The position numbers were made by a program, and so were the translations under genes. Shown piece by piece: positions 1-9,700 of a DNA stretch of 64,000 nt. The stretch is from Legionella beliardensis (GTDB taxonomy: Bacteria > Pseudomonadota > Gammaproteobacteria > Legionellales > Legionellaceae), in contig NZ_UGNV01000001.1 of the NCBI RefSeq assembly GCF_900452395.1, forward strand, positions 1,885,501 through 1,949,500. The letters run 5' to 3'. Under the pieces are notes generated by a model. The model did not search any database. It saw only the letters and a list, made by a program, of their open reading frames with translations, and was not told the DNA's origin. Every line of letters starts with the position of its first letter. The first letter of the stretch is position 1.

Positions 1-420
1 ATTGATAAAACAAAAACCCATTGCTTGCTCAAGCATTGCATGATGCCCTGGCGGCCTCACTAAGCAAAACACTTTTTTAGCCTCACCTTTATAGACTTTA
101 TCTACTGCCTCTATAACACTACCAGCAGCATGAGATGCTGCTGATAATGTTTGCGTATTCATAAGTGCATCTGGCCCTACTAAACTGTATCCTGCTTGTG
201 GTGCAGCTGAGTTTAATAATTTTAAATAATGCGAGGCATGAGTATTTTCTAATAAAAAATTTGGAATCGCTTTTGATTGGTGCCAAATCAAAGGCAAAGA
301 AGAGGATTGCAGCTCATCAATTAATACTTGAAGACGTGCTGGTGATTCAGGATGACCACTGCCCATCTCATGTAACAGGCAGCTATTATGCGTCATTAAA
401 TGTATTTTATCGGTAGTCAT
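1..420 (-). CDS. Histone deacetylase family / acetylpolyamine amidohydrolase-like protein, N-terminal part (runs off the window)
   Basis: An open frame starts with ATG at 420 and runs leftward off the window, giving 140 N-terminal residues. The translation contains HEMGSGHPESPARL near residue 16 and VRPPGHHA near residue 122, both hallmarks of the arginase-fold histone deacetylase / acetoin-utilisation (AcuC) / acetylpolyamine amidohydrolase family. The two adjacent histidines belong to the zinc-dependent active site. Family members remove acetyl groups from acetyl-lysine or acetylated polyamines; the substrate here cannot be told. The zinc-ligand Asp/His region and the C-terminus lie outside the window. 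A reading on the opposite strand (165-416) is a shadow. Confidence 0.85.
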   Translation of the reverse strand, partial: MTTDKIHLMTHNSCLLHEMGSGHPESPARLQVLIDELQSSSLPLIWHQSKAIPNFLLENTHASHYLKLLNSAAPQAGYSLVGPDALMNTQTLSAASHAAGSVIEAVDKVYKGEAKKVFCLVRPPGHHAMLEQAMGFCFIN

Positions 421-530
421 AGCCAGAAACTAATTATGCTTTCTATTATTAATTTTATAAGATATTTCTAATTATGTGGCTTACCATATATTTTTTTGTC
501 TGGTTAACAATTTTTTATTAGGGAACGCCT

Positions 531-1034
531 TTAAATTAAATAACACTTATTTTCCACTGCACATAACTGCATCATAATTCTGGCAGTAACGCCCCATACA
601 AAGCGCTTTTCTGCAGTAAATTGATAGGACTTTATTTTAACCCCTTGGCGCTCCACTTCAACGAGCTGATAATTAGCTAGATTACAAGCATCGATGACCG
701 AAACTTTAAATACCGTGTCTACTTCATTTTCATTAAGAACATAAGGAACAATTGTTGCAATCGTAGCAAGCCAGGGATAAATTAAGAAACCTGTTACGGT
801 TTGCTCAGGTTTTAATAATTTTTTAGGCACTACTCGGTCAGCAGTTATGCCTAACTCTTCATGCAATTCTCTTAATGCTGTAGCCCATAAGGATTCATCC
901 TGCTGTTCAAAGCGTCCGCCGGGAAAACAAATTTCACCTGGATGAATTTTTAAATGATTACTGCGTTGGGTTAATATAATAGAATTTGTTGCTTGCTCAT
1001 ATAAAATAAGAACAGCCGCATGGTGACTTTGCAT
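531..1034 (-). CDS. CoA pyrophosphatase-type Nudix hydrolase
   Basis: This 167-residue protein carries a Nudix box from about residue 39 to 63 (FPGG followed by RELHEELGI), in which R55, E56, E59 and E60 provide the metal-binding core. The extended motif LTQRS...PGEICFPGG (residues 21-40) is the UPF0035/NuCoA signature of CoA pyrophosphatases such as E. coli NudL. These enzymes hydrolyse CoA and its derivatives to 3',5'-ADP and 4'-phosphopantetheine. It lies 75 bp downstream of pabB on the same strand and may be cotranscribed with it. The exact substrate is inferred from the motif only. Confidence 0.85.
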   Translation of the reverse strand: MQSHHAAVLILYEQATNSIILTQRSNHLKIHPGEICFPGGRFEQQDESLWATALRELHEELGITADRVVPKKLLKPEQTVTGFLIYPWLATIATIVPYVLNENEVDTVFKVSVIDACNLANYQLVEVERQGVKIKSYQFTAEKRFVWGVTARIMMQLCAVENKCYLI

Positions 1035-1109
1035 AGTTGCACTCTTTATCTCATAGAATAAATTAGACCAATCTAACGCTTATTTACATCACAAGCGCTA
1101 TTTTAGAAA

Positions 1110-2420
1110 TCATAGCCCTCGTAAAATAGCAGCAATTTTGGTAAAACATTCTTCATATTCTTCCTCACACACTGAATCAATGACAATACCACCGCCGCTA
1201 GCAAGATAAAGGCTATTATCAGCAGCAATTAACGTTCGTATCGCAATATTAGTATCAAAGCTGCCATGTGCAGAAAAATAACCAACACTACCACAATAAA
1301 CACCGCGTTGATAAGCCTCTTGTTCAGCAATAATATGCATCGCTTCCCGTTTGGGCGCCCCCGTAATAGAGCCACCTGGAAAACAATTAGCAAACGCTGC
1401 AATAGGCGAAACAATGTCAGCACATTCTGCAATAATATGACTAACTAAATGATGCACTGCCTGATAACTTTCGACTGCACATAAAGCAGGCACTTGCACT
1501 GAACCGACTTTAGCAATCTTGCTTAAATCATTGCGCATTAGATCCACTATCATAATATTTTCTGCACGATTTTTAGGGCATGTACTTAATAATTGTTTTA
1601 AAGCCCTGTCTTCTGCTTCTGATGCTCCCCTAGGCTTTGTCCCCTTAATTGGCGAGGTAAGTAAATTCCCCTGCTCTAATTTAATAAAACGCTCAGGCGA
1701 AAAACTTAAAATACTAACATCACCAATTGTCATAAACGCGCTAAAAGGCACAGGATTATAAGCCTTTATCTTATTATAGATTGCCCAAGGCTCACCCTGA
1801 TAAGCTGCCTTAAAGGGTTGAGTATAATTTACTTGATAACAACGACCGTGCCGTAGCGCTTGATGAATAGTGTAAAAGGCCTCTTCATATACGGCTTTAG
1901 TCACTAAAGGCGTAAACGATTTTTTGGGAACAAAGCCTTCTATTTTGCAATCTTGACTGTGCCATCTTAATAAGACGTCTTCGACAATAGCAACCGTTTC
2001 AACTTGCGTGTGTGCGGCAAAAAGAGAGATTTTTTTTAAATGATGATCCGTAATAATAGCCCAATCATATAAACCAACCACCGCTTTCGGTAAATTAACT
2101 AATGCCGCTTGATCAGACGTTATACCAGCCAATTCACAACCAAAATCATAAGAGAAAAATCCTATACCGCCCCCTTGAAAAGGCAAATCTAATTGATAAT
2201 CAACAAGGGGTATATTTCTTTGTAATGCATCTAAAAAAGCATTGGCAGTAAAATGCTCCGTTGACAAAACATCATAAGGACAAGCGCTTAAAATATCATA
2301 TCGGCCACGAATAACATCGGTACTTTCTAAAAGTATAAAACCAGGTAACTTTATTAGCTTTTTATAATAGTCACTGACCTTATCAATATAAGGAATATCA
2401 ATTACTGTAAATTTAGTCAT
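1110..2420 (-). CDS. pabB: Aminodeoxychorismate synthase component I
   Basis: This is a 436-residue chorismate-binding enzyme. With a glutamine amidotransferase (PabA) it would convert chorismate to 4-amino-4-deoxychorismate for p-aminobenzoate and folate synthesis. The C-terminal half holds the chorismate-binding core: FSPERF, SPIKGT(K)PRG, ENIMIVDLMRND, and FPGGSITGAPK with its conserved lysine. The N-terminal ~130 residues match the TrpE/PabB N-terminal domain. Length is normal for PabB. Anthranilate synthase component I is the main alternative; the PIKGTKPRG lysine, used by PabB to form a covalent intermediate, favours PabB. No pabA or pabC lies nearby. Confidence 0.9.
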   Translation of the reverse strand: MTKFTVIDIPYIDKVSDYYKKLIKLPGFILLESTDVIRGRYDILSACPYDVLSTEHFTANAFLDALQRNIPLVDYQLDLPFQGGGIGFFSYDFGCELAGITSDQAALVNLPKAVVGLYDWAIITDHHLKKISLFAAHTQVETVAIVEDVLLRWHSQDCKIEGFVPKKSFTPLVTKAVYEEAFYTIHQALRHGRCYQVNYTQPFKAAYQGEPWAIYNKIKAYNPVPFSAFMTIGDVSILSFSPERFIKLEQGNLLTSPIKGTKPRGASEAEDRALKQLLSTCPKNRAENIMIVDLMRNDLSKIAKVGSVQVPALCAVESYQAVHHLVSHIIAECADIVSPIAAFANCFPGGSITGAPKREAMHIIAEQEAYQRGVYCGSVGYFSAHGSFDTNIAIRTLIAADNSLYLASGGGIVIDSVCEEEYEECFTKIAAILRGL

Positions 2421-2616
2421 AATTTTTATAAAACACTACCTTACTATTAGCCACTTAATGTTGCGCTTATTTTTCACAAAAGTAAAAAAAACATGAAACT
2501 TTAATTTAAAATTATTCAACTGCATAGTAACTTCCTTTTAAAGGCTAAGCATAGAGATGGTTTTTATTAAAATTTATGAGTATTCTATGTCTTTGCGCTA
2601 AAAAAGGAGACTCAGT

Positions 2617-3690
2617 GTGACAGTAATCGCACAGTTTGAAATAGCATTTAAGCAATTTATTAATGCGCAAGGAGAGCAGAGTAATTCGCTACCCTCTTGG
2701 GCAGAGGATGGCGCTATCTTGCAAGAACTTTATCGTATTATGGTTCTTACACGAATTTTTGATAAGAAGGCCATTGCTCTGCAGCGCACAGGTAGAATGG
2801 GAACTTATGCTTCTATTAATGGTCAAGAAGCAATTTCTACTGCCATTGGCCATGTTATGCGTAAAGAAGATGTGTTAATTCCTTATTATCGTGATTATGC
2901 AGCTCAAATACAACGTGGCGTTAAAATGTCTGAGATTTTAGCTTATTGGGGCGGCGATGAGCGTGGTAGTCAATTTGGTTGTAATTCTGAAGATTTACCT
3001 ATTTGTGTTCCTATTGCTTCACAATGTTTACATGCTGCAGGCGTTGCTTTTGCATTTAAATATCGCAACCAATCGAGAGTCGCTGTGACTTGCATAGGCG
3101 AAGGCGGCACTTCTGAAGGTGATTTTTATGAGGCAATGAATGTTGCTGGTACCTGGCAGCTACCTGTGGTTTTTGTTGTAAATAATAATCGCTGGGCAAT
3201 TTCAGTCCCTTTAACCAAACAAACAGCATGCCAAACGATTGCACAGAAAGCAATTGCTGCCGGTTTTGAAGGTATTCAAGTCGATGGCAATGATGTGATA
3301 GCTTGTCGCGAAGTTTTAGCGGAGGCTATTGAAAAAGCACGACACGGAAAAGGCCCAACGCTTATTGAAGCACTTACCTATCGCTTATGTGATCACACGA
3401 CTGCTGACGATGCGACACGTTATCAACCTGCAGAAGAAGTCCAAGAAGCGCAATTAAAAGAACCTGTTAGCCGCTTAAAGCACTTTTTAGAAGAGCGTGA
3501 GCTATGGGATAAGGATAAAGAACAGCAATTGTTAGACGAATGCAGTCAACGTGTTCAACAACAAGTCGATGAATATCTTAATCGCTCGCCTCAAACTATT
3601 AATACGGCCTTTGATTACCATTATGCCACCTTACCCGATTATTTAATTGAACAGCGTGCAATAGCCATGGAGGAAGCCGCTCATGCCTGA
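2617..3690 (+). CDS. pdhA: Pyruvate dehydrogenase E1 component, alpha subunit
   Basis: This 357-residue thiamine-diphosphate enzyme subunit decarboxylates pyruvate within the pyruvate dehydrogenase complex. The ThDP/Mg motif runs from GEG at residues 161-163 to NN at 189-190, and GQEA (residues 69-72) matches the heterotetrameric E1-alpha family. The start is GTG at 2617, preceded at a good distance by an AAGGAG ribosome site at 2604-2609. It is first in a three-gene operon; its end overlaps the next gene by 8 bp, suggesting translational coupling. A branched-chain 2-oxoacid or acetoin dehydrogenase is possible, but operon structure and lack of other candidates favour pyruvate. Confidence 0.88.
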   Translation: MTVIAQFEIAFKQFINAQGEQSNSLPSWAEDGAILQELYRIMVLTRIFDKKAIALQRTGRMGTYASINGQEAISTAIGHVMRKEDVLIPYYRDYAAQIQRGVKMSEILAYWGGDERGSQFGCNSEDLPICVPIASQCLHAAGVAFAFKYRNQSRVAVTCIGEGGTSEGDFYEAMNVAGTWQLPVVFVVNNNRWAISVPLTKQTACQTIAQKAIAAGFEGIQVDGNDVIACREVLAEAIEKARHGKGPTLIEALTYRLCDHTTADDATRYQPAEEVQEAQLKEPVSRLKHFLEERELWDKDKEQQLLDECSQRVQQQVDEYLNRSPQTINTAFDYHYATLPDYLIEQRAIAMEEAAHA

Positions 3691-4657
3691 TATCACTCTT
3701 GTTGAGGCAGTTACCCAAGCGCTAGCCTATGAATTAGCCCATGATGAAAATGTCATTGTTTTTGGTGAGGATGTGGGTAAAAATGGTGGAGTATTTCGTG
3801 CCACTGTAGGCTTACAAGATCGCTTTGGCGAGCATCGCGTGTTTGACTCACCATTAGCTGAATCAATGATTGCAGGCCTTGCAGTAGGCATGTCAATTCA
3901 AGGGTTAAAACCCGTCGCTGAATTTCAGTTCATGGGCTTTATTTACCCTGCAATGAATCAGATTATTTCCCATGCAGCTCGAATGCGCAACCGTACCCGC
4001 GGCCGCTTACACTGCCCCTTAGTCTTTCGTGCACCCTTTGGGGGTGGAATACGTGCACCTGAGCATCATTCTGAAAGTACAGAAGCATTATTTGCGCATA
4101 TCCCAGGTTTACAAGTCGTTATTCCTTCTTCCCCTAAACGAGCTTACGGCTTACTTTTAGCAGCTATAAGAAACCCTGATCCGATTATTTTTCTAGAGCC
4201 TAAACGCATTTATCGTTTAGTAAAACAACCTGTAGAAGACAATGGCGAAGCATTACCACTAGGTAAATGTTTTACGCTACAGCAAGGTGATGACGTCACT
4301 TTAATAAGCTGGGGCGCTAGTATGCATGAAACGCTACAAGCAGCAAAACAATTAAATGAAGAAGGCTTATCCTGCGAAGTTATTGACGTTGCTACCATTA
4401 AGCCACTTGATATAGAAACTATTCTTAATTCTGTGGAAAAAACGGGCCGTTGTGTCATTGTGCATGAAGGCGCTAAAACAGGCGGCGTGGGTGCGGAAAT
4501 TACAGCTCAGTTAATGGAAAATTGTTTAGATAGCTTACTTGCGCCAGTACAAAGAGTCACAGGATATGATATTGTTATGCCCTATTTTCAATTAGAAAAA
4601 TATTACATTCCTAGTGTTAAGCGAATTAAAGACAGTGTCATCAGCATAATGGAGTAA
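3683..4657 (+). CDS. pdhB: Pyruvate dehydrogenase E1 component, beta subunit
   Basis: At 324 residues this has the usual E1-beta length. It starts ITLVEAVTQALAYELAHD and contains VIVFGEDVGKNGGVF (ThDP-contacting glutamate region), FMGFIYPA, and the C-terminal transketolase-like domain with VIDVATIKPLD. Together with the alpha subunit it forms the alpha2beta2 E1 that decarboxylates the 2-oxoacid and reductively acetylates the lipoyl arm of E2. The ATG lies within the 3' end of pdhA, and only 2 bp separate its stop from the E2 start, so all three proteins are likely made from one mRNA in fixed ratio. Confidence 0.9.
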   Translation: MPDITLVEAVTQALAYELAHDENVIVFGEDVGKNGGVFRATVGLQDRFGEHRVFDSPLAESMIAGLAVGMSIQGLKPVAEFQFMGFIYPAMNQIISHAARMRNRTRGRLHCPLVFRAPFGGGIRAPEHHSESTEALFAHIPGLQVVIPSSPKRAYGLLLAAIRNPDPIIFLEPKRIYRLVKQPVEDNGEALPLGKCFTLQQGDDVTLISWGASMHETLQAAKQLNEEGLSCEVIDVATIKPLDIETILNSVEKTGRCVIVHEGAKTGGVGAEITAQLMENCLDSLLAPVQRVTGYDIVMPYFQLEKYYIPSVKRIKDSVISIME

Positions 4658-4659
4658 TA

Positions 4660-5775
4660 ATGAATATTTTTAATTTACCTGATTTAGGTGAAGGCTTACC
4701 CGATGCAGAAATTCATGAGTGGTTTGTCAAAGAAGGCGATTTAGTTAAAGCTGATCAACCATTAGTTTCTATGGAAACCGCTAAAGCTGTTGTTGATGTT
4801 CCCTGCCCGCAAGATGGGGTAATTGCTAAACTCTATGGAAAACCCGGGGATATTTTAAAGACGGGCACACCACTGGTTGCTTTTGAAGCCTCAACAACAG
4901 CAAAAGTAGACAAAGGCACCGTGGTTGGAAATCTTGAAGAAAGCCATGAGGTAAGCGAAGATACTTTCACCATTGGCTCAAGTGAAAAGAATTCTAGCCG
5001 CAGTAAAGCAACCCCAGCTGTGCGAATGTTGGCTAAAAAATTAGGTGTTAACTTAGCCACCTTATTAGGTAGTGGCGAACATGGCATGATCACGCGTGAT
5101 GATGTTGAAAAGGCAGCGTTTAATCAAACCCAACTACCAGAAGGTTTTGAAGCCTTACGTGGGGTTAGAAGAACAATGCTCACTAGCATGATACAGTCTC
5201 ATCGCGATGTGGTACCTGTTACTATTTTTGATGAAGCTGATATTCATGCCTGGTCGAGTGAAGCTGACATCACCGTTCGTCTCATCCAAGCTTTAAGTGA
5301 AGCCTGCCAAAAAGAACCTGCTTTAAATGCTTGGTTTGATACCTTACATAACGCCAGAAAACGCTTTAATGAAATGCATTTAGGATTAGCGATGGATACT
5401 GATGAAGGGCTTTTTGTCCCCGTTATTCATCAGGCGCATAGCCTATCGGCAGAAGAACTAAGGCAAAAAATTAACGACTATAAACAATCAGTCCGCGCAC
5501 GCTCTGTGCCTGCTGAGGATTTGAAAGGAGCCACAATTACCTTGTCTAATTTTGGTAAATTTGCAGGCCGCTTTGCAAGCCCTATCATTGTACCCCCTAC
5601 GGTTGCAATACTTGGTGTTGGACGTTTATATGAAGCACCAGTCGTAGAAAAAGAAGGTAAAATAGCTGCACATCAACTATTGCCTCTATCTTTAAGCTTT
5701 GATCACAGAGCGGTAACCGGCGGCGAAGCAACACGCTTTTTAGGTATTGTAATTGATGCCTTACAAAGAGCTTAA
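4660..5775 (+). CDS. pdhC: Dihydrolipoamide acetyltransferase (E2) of the pyruvate dehydrogenase complex
   Basis: The 371-residue protein has one N-terminal lipoyl domain (residues 1-78, lipoylated lysine K42 in METAK), a short linker, a peripheral subunit-binding domain (about 117-150, ATPAVRMLAKKLGV) and the C-terminal acyltransferase core. The usual active-site motif HxxxDG reads H349-R-A-V-T353-G354, so threonine replaces the aspartate while the catalytic histidine remains. E2 transfers the acetyl group to CoA. Dihydrolipoamide dehydrogenase (E3) is not encoded downstream and must lie elsewhere. It is last in the operon and is followed by palindromic repeats. Confidence 0.9.
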   Translation: MNIFNLPDLGEGLPDAEIHEWFVKEGDLVKADQPLVSMETAKAVVDVPCPQDGVIAKLYGKPGDILKTGTPLVAFEASTTAKVDKGTVVGNLEESHEVSEDTFTIGSSEKNSSRSKATPAVRMLAKKLGVNLATLLGSGEHGMITRDDVEKAAFNQTQLPEGFEALRGVRRTMLTSMIQSHRDVVPVTIFDEADIHAWSSEADITVRLIQALSEACQKEPALNAWFDTLHNARKRFNEMHLGLAMDTDEGLFVPVIHQAHSLSAEELRQKINDYKQSVRARSVPAEDLKGATITLSNFGKFAGRFASPIIVPPTVAILGVGRLYEAPVVEKEGKIAAHQLLPLSLSFDHRAVTGGEATRFLGIVIDALQRA

Positions 5776-6108
5776 GGTTAACAATCCATATAAACATTAA
5801 AGCTAATAGGATTTACATTTTTAAGCGTGGACTAATTTAGGTGTCATCCCCCGCAGGCGGGGGTACGCATTTGCGTGTTGCTAAACCCAAGTTCGAAGAG
5901 TTGTCGCCCCCATGCGGGCGGGAATCCAAACCTTATACTTTCAATCCTTATGCCCCAAATATTGTCATCCCCGCGTAGGCGGGGATCCATGCAACTACAT
6001 AGCCGACACCTGAATCTTGATCGTGTCATCCCCGCGTAGGCGGGGATCCATCTTGGCGGACACCGTGTTCTTGAAGAGAATATTTGCTCTCTTCTCCGAG
6101 CAGAGCCA
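5776..6108. repeat. Gene-free stretch with four palindromic GTCATCCCCGC-type repeat units
   Basis: There is no gene here between pdhC and the GIY-YIG remnant. Four copies of a palindromic unit (GTCATCCCCGCGTAGGCGGGGATCC or close variants) lie at about 5841-5870, 5901-5930, 5961-5990 and 6023-6051. Each can fold into a GC-rich hairpin. The last two, with the spacer between them (5961-6051), form the left arm of a long inverted repeat whose right arm is at 6556-6644. The first two copies are more degenerate. Confidence 0.85.
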
Positions 6109-6644
6109 TCAATATAAACTATTGGCTAAATTTACCCAGCGAGGATTATGCTGCTCAATAAGATTGATTTTCCATTATCTATTCCACTTCTTTATACATC
6201 TCTCTCTAGCTACTGCTTGATAGGCATCAGAATGAACTTCATAATATATTAATTGATGTACATTATATTTTTTTGTAAACCCATCAATCAATCCTGCTTG
6301 ATGTTGATATATTCGTTGAATCAAATTACTTGTAATACCAATGTATAAAGTACCATATGGTTTACTTGCAAGTATGTAAACATAATACTGCTTATCCATT
6401 ACAACTAACTTCCATAAATATTGGACTATTTAAGCATTTAAGACCTTTCCTTCATATATCTATTTAAATGCTTTGGCTATCTTATCATGAAAATAGGCAA
6501 AAATTTTAATGTAAAATTGGATCGTTAGTTATTTTAAATCTGTTCCATCATCAACATGGATCCCCGCCTACGCGGGGATGACACGATCAAGATTCAAGCA
6601 TCGGCTATGTAGTTGCATGGATCCCGCCTACGTGGGATGACAAT
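5961..6644. mobile_element. Putative GIY-YIG element bounded by ~90-bp inverted repeats
   Basis: The 91-bp segment 5961-6051 and the 89-bp segment 6556-6644 are near-identical reverse complements of each other. Each arm contains two palindromic units separated by the same ~34-bp spacer. The only differences are a few bases lost from one hairpin and a short mismatch cluster in the spacer. Between the arms lies a single small GIY-YIG endonuclease gene, broken by a stop codon. This arrangement resembles a small transposable cassette or a REP-plus-nuclease unit. It is an inference from structure; no target-site duplication was established and no known IS matches from memory. Confidence 0.55.
6109..6399 (-). 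pseudogene. GIY-YIG family endonuclease with premature stop codon
   Basis: The frame begins at ATG 6399 with YYVYILAS and GTLYIGITSNL, the GIY-YIG nuclease core of the small single-domain (UvrC N-terminal-like, YhbQ-type) family. It continues through RERCIKKWNR and then meets TAA at 6175-6177. Beyond that stop the same frame stays open to a TGA at 6109-6111 and reads WKINLIEQHNPRWVNLA, which is the expected C-terminal end of the family. A single nonsense change therefore cuts off about 21 residues. The catalytic Tyr and Arg regions lie before the stop, so residual activity is possible but unlikely. It sits between inverted palindromic repeats. Confidence 0.85.
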
Positions 6645-6758
6645 ACTTCTAAGAAATTAAGATGAATACAATCAAGTGGATCCCGCTTGTGCAGGGATGA
6701 TTCTAGCTTAATGTTGGTATCTCTCTTAGTTAACTCTTTCTATCTTAAAGATGTACTA
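6400..6758. repeat. Gene-free stretch with inverted palindromic repeat units
   Basis: No gene is seen here. Three palindromic units in the opposite orientation to those at 5841-6051 occur at about 6556-6583, 6616-6644 and 6676-6702 (GGATCCCCGCC...GGGATGAC type). The first two form the right arm of the long inverted repeat. The remainder is AT-rich without recognisable signals. Confidence 0.8.
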
Positions 6759-9700
6759 TTAAGACGTAGGACCTATTTCATAGACATAACTACTTTCTAC
6801 TGTAGAAATTAATGACTGCTCTATTGCTTCAACTTTTTCCATACGCGTTGTTTGCTGGAAAAAGAATGAGGCATGACCAGTTATAATTTTACTTACTGCG
6901 AGTTTAAGCAGTGCGAGCAGGTTAAGTGCTATATTAGCCACTATCGGCTTCCAGGAGTCCTTATCTCTATGTTCGCTCATGGTATCCGCTTGGCTGTACA
7001 AATGCGTATCAAAATCTTGATAGAAAGTATGCATTAACTGGTTACGTGTTGCACCTGGTTTTTTAATCTTATCCTCATTGACTACTAGAAATTCATCTAA
7101 GCGTTCTTTTAAACCTTCCGCGAGCTCAATAGGGGTTTGGCTTAGTTCCTTATTAGTGCCACATTCATAATTTAAGGTTTTACCATACTGCAGCATGTCT
7201 TCAATATCTTGATATATTTGTTTTATTTTTGCCGCTAATTCCTTTGTGCTCTTACTCAATTGTAATCGCTGCAAAACACGTGGAGCTTCCTCAAGGTTAG
7301 GCTTAGGCAAATGAATTTCTTCAGTAAAATCTGCGTTGTATGCTTGAGGTAGCGTTTTATCATGATTCTGAATAGCTAGTATTAATCGGTTTAATAGGGG
7401 TTGTAAATATTGGCCTGGAAATTTTGACTTGTTATTCCTGATAAGCTCCAATATTAGTTGGCTGTCGCCATTCTCAGTATAATTATCTAGTCTATCTTTC
7501 AAAGCGCTCACAAATGCTTCGCGATGGTTTTTATCAATTGGAATTAACTTATCTTTAATATTATATTTCTCAGCGCGCTTATCTAAATACGTCTGTAAAG
7601 CTTGCTTAAATTGATTACTTAGCTTTTGTCGCTCTATAATCCTTATTTGCGCAATGTTAACGCAACCTGCTTTAGCAATTATTTCATTACGAACTTTTGT
7701 ACTGCTTACTTCACTTGTTGTGATTAATTTAAGTAGTTCAGCACTTCCTCTTAAAGGAGTGACCTGTAACAATTCTTTTATTTTGATAGACTTATTAATT
7801 GCTGCATTTACAAGCCGGTTAGCATCGGCTATCTCTTGACTATAAATGATATTTATTGGCCTTAGATGTACTGCCTTAATATCAGTAAGCACCACCCGAT
7901 CGCACGTTTCTTTAGCAGCGGCTGCTGTTGTATCGATGTATTCTTTCATCTTTCTTACTAAAGAATTAGCAATTAGCTCTTCTGAAACAGAATTAATAAA
8001 GTAATTTTTTACAGCAGACTTATTTATAGTCGCTTTGAGCGCCTCAGGAATTTTTTCTAATTTTTCCTTAATGTCTTTCTTAGCTTTTTTGAGTGCTTCT
8101 AGTTGCTTAAATAATAAAAGAGTACTGTCTAGGGTAGGCGCTCGATTTTGCCTATATTCTTCAAGGGCTAAATTAAAGTCGCCATGTAATTTATTTAAGG
8201 TTTCAGATTCTAAACTAAATTCACTCACTAATCTTTGGTAATAAGTACTGGTTACTTCATCAACTTCTTGTTGCAACGTACTGAGATTATCGCTTAACTG
8301 ATTTACTTTTAATGCATAATCATTATTAGCATTATCTAATTGCGGTAAGCTTTTCAACTGCTCAATCTCTAGTACTATCTCGGCTAGAACCTGCTGTAAT
8401 TTTTGCATAGCTAGCTCAGTTTCAATTAACACAGTCATTAGATTAGGACTAGTTAATATTGTCTTTAAATCGTTAAATGCTTGCGTGACGGTTTGATTTT
8501 TTTCTAATAAAGCTATTATTTTTTCTAAAATTAATTCTTCCTGTTTTAAAACAATGATCTGGCTTTCTATTATAGTTAAAGGATTGATCTTTTCTTGTAG
8601 TTCTTTTTCTTGAGTTAAAGTGGCAATATCTTTTTCATCTTGAGTTAATTTTTCATTTGTATCTTTTAATACATGAATTAATTTCTCTACTGTAGGCTTT
8701 ACAAATAAAATGTCTGAATTGTTGTTAAATACTTGACCTAGTGCCTTTAATTTTTCTTTATTATTTGCTTTTGTTGTTTCACCAGAAAAAATCGATGGAT
8801 GATGTATTTTTTGTAAGCTTTGATAAAATTCTTTCCATTTATTGAGGCTATCAAATTTTATCTCTGGACATATAATATCAAAAAGAGGTTGTATAAGATA
8901 AGCTTGATTAAAGTCCTTAGCTTTCTCAAACACCTTCGCTAGTTGATTTACGGATAAATCTTGCTTAGCCGCAGGAATTAACTCTCCTTCTATCCAATGA
9001 AATATTCTTTCTTTACCATAACAATTTTCATTAACGACATTGACCTCGTGCAGAGCCAGTAAATTTTCTAGGCACATGATTACTTCAAGGCGATTTGCTT
9101 GAGCTAATTTTCTTAATGACTCTACTAATTCCTGTGGTTTTTCTTCATTAATAGGGATAAGTAATTTGCTTAAATTTGTATAAAGAATTTCTAGTGTTTG
9201 ATTAAATAAATTGCTAGTAGTTTGAATGCGCTCTTGGATTTTAATTGAACTTTCTGTAGGCTTAGAGGCTTGAATAACGTCTAATTCGGTTCTTAGTATT
9301 TGCAACTGCGAATCATTTAAGTCTTTTTGTAATATAACCAGTGCCTGGCTTTTTTCTTGTAAAATGGATTTTAATTCTTGCGGATTACTATCACTCATTC
9401 TTTTTTCAAAATGTGCCCTTTCTAAGGCAGCGTTTATTTCATTTTCTTGTTGAATTAAGCCATCATTAACGTGATTTAAAACATGATTTACCTCTACTAA
9501 GTCATTCTGCTGCTCTTCATAAATGATATTAATTCGTTGTTGCAGCCCCTGACCAAAGAATTTAGAAAAATCGTCTGGCGTTCTTGCATTTAATCTAAAT
9601 TCTTCAAACTGATTTGCTTGCAAATTAAGTTCTTTTTGCAAAGACTGCACCTGTTGTTTTTTGCTTTCTATCTCCACAAGCGTCGCTTCAAAATAGCTAA

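Noticed and set aside
165..416. 83-codon plus-strand open frame at the window start
   Set aside because: It overlaps the antisense of a clear histone-deacetylase-family gene and shows no family features.
5841..6702. CRISPR array
   Set aside because: The repeat units are palindromic, unevenly spaced and occur in two orientations, with a gene between; no uniform spacers and no cas genes.
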